Shown piece after piece: positions 58,291 through 64,000 of a stretch of DNA of 64,000 bases. The position numbers and the translations under genes are program-made. The stretch lies in the NCBI RefSeq assembly GCF_040954835.1, contig NC_090711.1:9369501-9433500 (forward strand), read 5' to 3'. The stretch comes from Lepisosteus oculatus. Lineage: Eukaryota > Chordata > Actinopteri > Semionotiformes > Lepisosteidae. Every line of letters starts with the position of its first letter. Position 1 is the first letter of the stretch. The notes beneath the pieces were generated by a model that saw only the letters and a list, made by a program, of their open reading frames with translations, made no database searches and was not told the origin of the DNA.

Positions 58291-60539
58291 ATCTTTTTAT
58301 CTTAAAACTATCTTAAATGTTAACTAATGAGCAGCATCATCTTGCTTTGCAATTCCATTTTATGTCTGAATGTTACAGTATGAATTCTAAAACATTAACA
58401 TGCTTTTCTGGTAAGTTTTAATAACCTGTCAGGCACAAAGCCAAAAGTATTGAGCATACTTCAATAAGAACTACCTCTTGATTGAGAATCATATGCTTGA
58501 AATAAAAAGGTAAGGCAAGTTAGAGGCAAAAACTATTTTAAAGAGATCAAAATCACATCACAGCCCCACTTATTTATATATTTAAGTCACAACTCTAGTC
58601 TATCAAAAGTGCGTTTGACTTCTTGAAGCTCTGAGGTGTCTTAACATGAAAGGCACTATATAAAATAAAATTGTTCCTGTTATTAAAAAGATTGTTACTG
58701 TGGACTACCAAAACAATTTTTTGGCCAAAGCCTTAATGAATGGCAGGAACATCAAGACAGACCCAGTGCACTGCACAAGCGATTTCTGTGTATTCCTGGA
58801 TGTGTCACATACATAACTTTAGCAGATCTCAATTAAACCAGGACACACAACCCCTGTGGCTGAAATGGTAGGTCTTTCTCTCTGCAAGTGTCTCCCTTGT
58901 ATGAACAGTGTTTCCTCTTAAACAGCTAAATTACTGTGTTTATAATGCCAAGAATCATTATAAGCTGATATTTATCTTTGGGATTTCCCACAATCGTGAC
59001 CACTAATAATTACAGCTCCGATGAACATACAGTGTTGTTTTGAGGTGTTTTCAAAAACAAAAACTGCGAAAACTAAATACCAGCCCTATTCAATCTGTGT
59101 TAAGACTAATCCATCCATCACGTCAAATTTTAATGAATGCGGGGATGGTAAACCTAGAGACTTTGCTCAATACCAAAAGACTTAAAATTATCCAGATGTA
59201 AAATGTTCATTTTAACTTTAAAATTAGGAGGGAGGCGCGTACAAACGAACTCCAAATAAGATTTCTCCAAGTAGACAGACGACCCCCTGCACTCTCCAAA
59301 CATATTATTTTCGACGACTACGCATACCAGAAGATGCACGCTAACCTGTTTGCTTTCACGGTGGACAACAGCTTAATTCACGACACGGAAGGCGTCTAAA
59401 ATTGACCAGACCAATTTAAAACCGTAAGTGTTCTCTCCCAAATCGTAAGGGTCTGGTCTGAGGCCTACTATCCTTCACCTAAGCCTGGACACACCGAAAG
59501 TGCTGAACAATGGACATTTAAAAATAAAGACAGACAATCGTCCGATTCTCTTGAAGTGCAATCACGGCATGTTCAAGAAAATCGTGACCTGCTCGTTAGC
59601 ATTCGTAACCTCTCCCGACACTACTGTAGCTACCAGCAAACATACCGTGCACTGCGAAAACAAGAGTTGTGGTGGCCTTTAATTTGTTATTTTGTTGAAA
59701 TCACGTCGCCAAAATATTTCGAAAGCTCAAGTACTCCAAAGCAAAGAAAACATGGTTTGAGAGAACTGCAACATTAGCATTTTTTTTTCCAAAGCGGCAA
59801 ATGCAAATGACGTTACTTCTGGGTGAGATTTAACGACACCTTAATACCCCCGAAATATTATCTGGCTACTTCAGTGCCAGCAAAGTGACACGACAGGGGG
59901 ACGAGTATAGCATATTCTTATAAAGAAATATACCTGTTTCTAAGAAAAAACTTCATTCATGGTGTATTGTTACAAAACGGAACCTAACAATGCTGTAAAA
60001 ATGCACATAAACATAAAAACCCACTAATAAAGTATATTTAACCGCATCGACCACGTTTCTGGATACCACATTTAAATGCGCAACTATTTCTCTGTAGTAC
60101 TCAATGCGATTGTAAAACAAAACAAGAATAACAACACCGTCCAGATCGTTGAATGTTATTGTTTGGTTTACAAAGCTACTGACCTCTACCAGAAACGAGC
60201 ATATTAATCCCCACCTGGATTTTAAAAATAATGTGTTGATTTGGGAAAGAATGTTTCGTCGAATAAAACTTTACGCTTTCCGTGCGTTTCAATTGAAGGT
60301 AAAAGGTAGCACAAGACAGTGGAGCAGAGCACACAATGTGATTGCAAATCAAAAATTTAAAAAAGCTTGCAAGATCTCACCTCTTTTTATGTTTCAGTCC
60401 AGCAGTTAAGGATTTCTTTACTCCATGAGCTACGGTATGTGAGATTTATATTTGATCTGTTCCACTTTTATGGATTTTTCTTCTATTTTTTTATTAAAAT
60501 GTTAGTGTTATGGTGAGAAAAAGGCAAACAGGGCAAACA
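58291..60539 (-). other. stau1: stau1 5' region, untranslated exon(s) not resolved
   Basis: Lies between the first coding exon and the GC-richer promoter candidate. It must contain the 5' UTR intron and perhaps an exon, but no splice donor can be chosen with confidence. A short repeat tail (about 58635-58690, 'aggcactatataaaataaaa') is present. Confidence 0.4.
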
Positions 60540-60640
60540 CTAAAGAGAATGGCCCAGCCTCGGTTTCCCATTCCGGAAGTGACCTCAGCCGGCTCGCAGG
60601 AAGTGCCCCGGTCTGGAGAGATCGAGAAGGAATAACGAGC
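60540..60640 (-). promoter_or_regulatory. stau1: candidate stau1 promoter with two ETS-type motifs
   Basis: A small GC-richer stretch upstream of stau1 contains CCGGAAGTG (60573-60581) and CAGGAAGTG (60597-60605), cores bound by ETS/GABP factors at housekeeping promoters. No TATA box is seen. Its position fits the stau1 start, but the start site itself is not visible. Confidence 0.45.
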
Positions 60641-63074
60641 TGCAAAAAATGCGAGCCATATCATGAATAACTTGTGTACGTTACTGTAAGACTGCAAAAC
60701 ACAGGCTGTTCATAATTTTAATAAACGATGTTATACATCATTTAACGCCGGTTCTCTTCCTTACTTATTAACATGCTACATTTTTATTGGACGATAGGGG
60801 GCGTGAAAACACCCTCTTGACTGGAATACCTCAAGACCGAAAACAACTTGTGACTTCATGAATTGCAGCTTCGATACTGTGAAATATTGATAATGGTATC
60901 ACAAAGCACCGTAAACTATCGAAGAGACCTGGGTTGGAGGGTTAATTGGAACTAACTGCTGGAGATGTTCAATTAGTATTTTCAAGGGTATGGTGCTATC
61001 ATTCCCAGCCCCGTCCAGAGCTTTCATCAGCATGGTACTCAGGCATGTATTATTCCAGCATTAGAGTATTATAATATAATGAGGAAACATCTAAAATGCT
61101 GGGGCCTTCATCTTTTAGTTTATATATGGTGTCCCTTAGATCATTTGTCATAATGGTCATAGGTTTCATTGCAATGGTAATTGAAGATATATTCCAGATC
61201 AAATTGGATGCTACTGCTGCTGTTATTGTGCTTTATAGGTGTTTGATGGTAACATATGGAAGCAGCTGAACTTTCTTTAGCAAAACTGCGACTAGGCTGA
61301 AATTCTAGGCTCCCAACATCAACAGCATAGAACAGACGACTTCCATGTTATTGTGAATGGTGCTGAAATCCAAACTCTGATGGAAGACAGAAAACTTGCT
61401 TCCGAATCCGTGTTGTCATTAGAAGTGCATGTTAGGAACATCACAAGTCACTTCCTTCTGCCTGCAGAACACCGCTCACTCTAGAACCAGTGCTTGGCCT
61501 GTCTGATACTATATAAACATGATGCATACCAATATTAGACCAATAGAATCTTATATGATAGTAAATGGGCTAAAATGTCAGGAATTCTAAGACTTGTGCT
61601 AACTAAATGTATTCTGCATCAGCACTTACCTTCGGTCTTGTATAATTTTTAATAGGCTCCCAGTGATATATAGGGTGGACTACTCTAGCAGGTACTACTG
61701 GTCATGTGTGAGGCCTGGAAATGTCTAGGTCCAAATGATGTTAGATATATTGGTTAAGTAGAGGGTTGGTACGGTAGTCAGAATTGCTACCTTGCAGCTC
61801 TGGGGCTCTGGGTTCATATTCAGACTTTCAGTGCCATCAGCATGGAGTTTTTATCATCTCCTCACTTTCATCTAGGTTTTTGGCCTTGCACTACAGCTTT
61901 GCATTGGTTTAATTGACCCTGCTGCGGGAGTCCATCTTGTGTGTGCCCTGTGATGGACTGGTGTCCAGTCCAACTCATAACCTGAGATCTTTCGATCACA
62001 GAATCTCACAACGGATGGCAAAGCCTTCTTGTATGCTCCCCATCTACACTGGAACGCGCTGCCAAAATTCATTACATTCAATTACATTGTACAGTGCTTC
62101 AGAATTTCTTAAAGTTCATAAAAGTATACACAGATTTTCTGAACTGTATTTGTAGTAAAAGGAATGATCAGCATTGATTTCCTTAAAGAAGCAAGTTAGC
62201 AATGGATTGATGTACTGTTGGATACAATCTTGCTCAATCCTTCTTATGGAGCTCGATGATACCACGCTCATTTACAGCCATGGACTGAAAAATTATGGGT
62301 AGAAAACTGTGCCAACGGCCCTCAAATAGAATGGGACAAGCATTGTGGGAAGGGTGTGGTTACCAGTTCCACCTCTGTCACTCAGAACTGGACAGGGGCT
62401 GTGGATCCAATTTATCCTGGTATTTCCTAGACATAAAGAACCTTAAATCTAACAATGTTAGAGATAACAGCAGTGCATCATTTTGATGCTGTAGTTGCAC
62501 AAGCCCATTCTCAAAAAGCCACAATCCAACAGGTGTTAAAGGGCACTCTTAAACTCTCATTTCTGAAGGCTAGAAAAATGGAACCAAGCCAATTCACTGG
62601 TACACTTCAGAAAACCCCAAATCACTTGAGTGATAGTTACTTGAGATTTTCATAAGTGAATGTTCCAAGTGTTTTAATCCAACATGTTTTTAATCATCCT
62701 GTTTTTCATTACACTTTGTTAAATGTTGGTAGGAATAACTTAGTTCAGTCTTTCAAAATATGCAATGTCATACTTCAAAATTTGCATTAATGTTGGCATC
62801 CATTTGAGAAGACAAATCCATAAGTCAACAATCTATATCCTTGTAATTTTTAGGTGATCAATCCTTTAACTACACCAACTGTTTAAAGAACTCTGCATGT
62901 AGATTACACATTTTTGTATCAAGGCAATATAGTCATTTTGAAGAAATCTTAAATGTAACCAAATGATTATAAACTTAGCATTTCATCCACCTTTGATTAC
63001 CTTCAAGGTCCTGGACTGTAGTACATGTACTGTAGGTTCACAAGTACACAAAAACTGAATATACACAAGTGCTT
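60641..63074. other. intergenic stau1-cse1l, no gene seen
   Basis: Contains a family B SINE-like copy at about 61765-61985. No coding exon is supported on either strand. Confidence 0.5.
61765..61985 (+). repeat. SINE-like repeat family B, copy 5
   Basis: Starts 'ggttggtacggtagtcagaa' and 'gctaccttgcagctctgggg', continues 'ctctgggttcatattcag', 'gtttaattgaccctgctg' and ends 'gtgccctgtgatggactggt'. It lacks the final part. Confidence 0.6.
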
Positions 63075-63845
63075 TTTATTTATTCACATTTGGAACATGA
63101 GAAACTAAAGAGACAAGACATAAATAAAGACATACAAGATACAAATGGTTTAGAAGAATGGTGGAAGCATAAAAAAAATGCTGCTGTCAAAGAGCTCTCA
63201 GAAAACTCTGATCTACAGTAAAACTGCAAAAGAAGATTTGAAATGAACACAGTCCTCTCGTGGATTTGCAGGATGGGAACAAGGGTGTTGCACGGCCAGA
63301 AGACAACTGCGATCTGTTTGAACTCATAGCTCATACACAGGATTAACATGTTTCTCTATTCCTTTGCAAACTGATAAGATTTCATGTAGTTATACATGAA
63401 AAGGTATTCTGACTAGCATTTGAAGAAATCCCCCTTGAAAAAAGTTCCTACAAAGCTTTTCTAGCATGTAACAGAAGGTTAGTGAAAACTCAACTGCCTA
63501 CCTTCTTTTACACAAAGAAAATGATACTAGTAACAGAAAATGCTTTTACAACAGTCCAAAGAAACTTATATGCGAGAGCTGTCCCAATGAGGTCTGTAAA
63601 ACTTCACTGTATGAGTTTCTAGATCACAACATTTGCAACTTTTACCTTAAAGACAATTCATGATATTTTTGGAAATACCAAATTAAAATCCTTAAAAGTT
63701 TCTGTCAAAGATCAATATCTGGTGAGAGAATAAAGGAGTTTGGTTCACAAAGTTTGCTGATGATTCCTGCGACCTTCTGTAATTCTCATCCTGGCCTTAT
63801 TGTCCTCAGCAGGTTTTCAATGATTTGATTTCAGGGTCCTAAGTC
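63075..63845 (-). other. cse1l: cse1l 3' UTR
   Basis: Follows the cse1l TAA in transcript direction and ends at two overlapping minus-strand AATAAA signals (63075-63084). Confidence 0.65.
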
Positions 63846-63935
63846 TTACACGAGCTGGACACTTGCTGCTTGGAGATAGCCTTGCAAGAACTGTAGTGCT
63901 TCAGCATTCAGGCTTGTGCTCAGCATAGAGGGAAC
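63846..63935 (-). CDS. cse1l: Exportin-2 (CSE1L/CAS), last coding exon, partial gene
   Basis: 90 nt. Acceptor CTAG is at 63936-63939. It encodes VPSMLSTSLNAEALQFLQGY then LQAASVQLV and TAA (63846-63848). This matches the remembered end of human CSE1L (GRVPSMVSTSLNAEALQYLQ..). Exportin-2 returns importin-alpha from the nucleus to the cytoplasm with RanGTP. The rest of the gene lies right of the window. It is too short for long-ORF searches but is recognised by sequence. Same strand as stau1, about 2.4 kb upstream of the stau1 promoter candidate. Confidence 0.9.
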   Translation of the reverse strand, partial: VPSMLSTSLNAEALQFLQGYLQAASVQLV

Positions 63936-64000
63936 CTAGAAAAACATTAATAATCACATTCTTCTTTCAAAGAGAACGAAAAAATAAAACGTGTAAGTTT
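63936..64000 (-). other. cse1l: cse1l last intron (partial)
   Basis: Intronic sequence upstream of the last cse1l exon, cut by the window end. Confidence 0.6.

Noticed and set aside
60494-60697. 67-aa minus-strand ORF at the stau1 promoter
   Set aside because: No similarity to Staufen or other proteins; overlaps promoter motifs.
42904-63935. Staufen2 instead of Staufen1
   Set aside because: The C-terminal [19 protein letters not shown] region and [11 protein letters not shown] are Staufen1-specific; only the presence of dsRBD1 recalls Staufen2.

Overview
The window is vertebrate nuclear DNA from a ray-finned fish. It is AT-rich, with long introns, GT-AG splice sites and a fish repeat complement: a Tc1-like transposon, L2/CR1-type LINE tails and tRNA-headed SINEs. 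The retained KCNB1 - SBSPON-like - zfas1 - STAU1 - CSE1L order would suit a gar, bowfin or sturgeon as well as a teleost. The sequence alone does not fix the species.

Layout. 1-6144 is the end of a large kcnb1 intron. 6145-8187 (+) is the last kcnb1 coding exon (Kv2.1, from S1 to the C-terminus). A 3' UTR of at least 0.9 kb follows, possibly reaching 21.2 kb. 28433-23850 (-) is a complete five-exon gene of the SBSPON family (signal peptide, somatomedin B domain, thrombospondin type-1 domain, conserved Cys-rich C-terminus; 263 aa). 28.4-34.9 kb is intergenic, with a broken LINE. 34983-39530 (+) is a 5'TOP non-coding host gene. Its introns carry four copies of a C/D-box snoRNA whose guide matches the SNORD12 target in 28S rRNA, so it is very probably zfas1. 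A 1630-bp Tc1-like element (39579-41208) sits just behind it. 57523-42904 (-) is stau1, with all 14 coding exons joining in frame to a 690-aa five-dsRBD Staufen. 63935-63846 (-) is the last coding exon of cse1l (exportin-2), which continues off the right edge.

Biology. Kcnb1 is a delayed-rectifier K+ channel. Staufen1 binds dsRNA in mRNA transport and decay. Cse1l recycles importin-alpha. zfas1 supplies snoRNAs for rRNA 2'-O-methylation. These genes share a syntenic block (human 20q13), not a pathway. The SBSPON-family gene between kcnb1 and stau1 mirrors the human 8q block KCNB2 - SBSPON - STAU2 and looks like the second 2R ohnolog of SBSPON.

I found no bacterial-type system, CRISPR array or viral gene. 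The points most worth a second look are the four-copy SNORD12 cluster without an adjacent znfx1, the SBSPON ohnolog, the dsRBD1 kept in Staufen1, a short ORF that stays open across splice junctions of the snoRNA host, and a young Tc1 copy disabled by one nonsense codon. Exon limits come from reading splice sites and protein frame by eye. Family assignments rest on remembered protein sequences and were not checked by database search.
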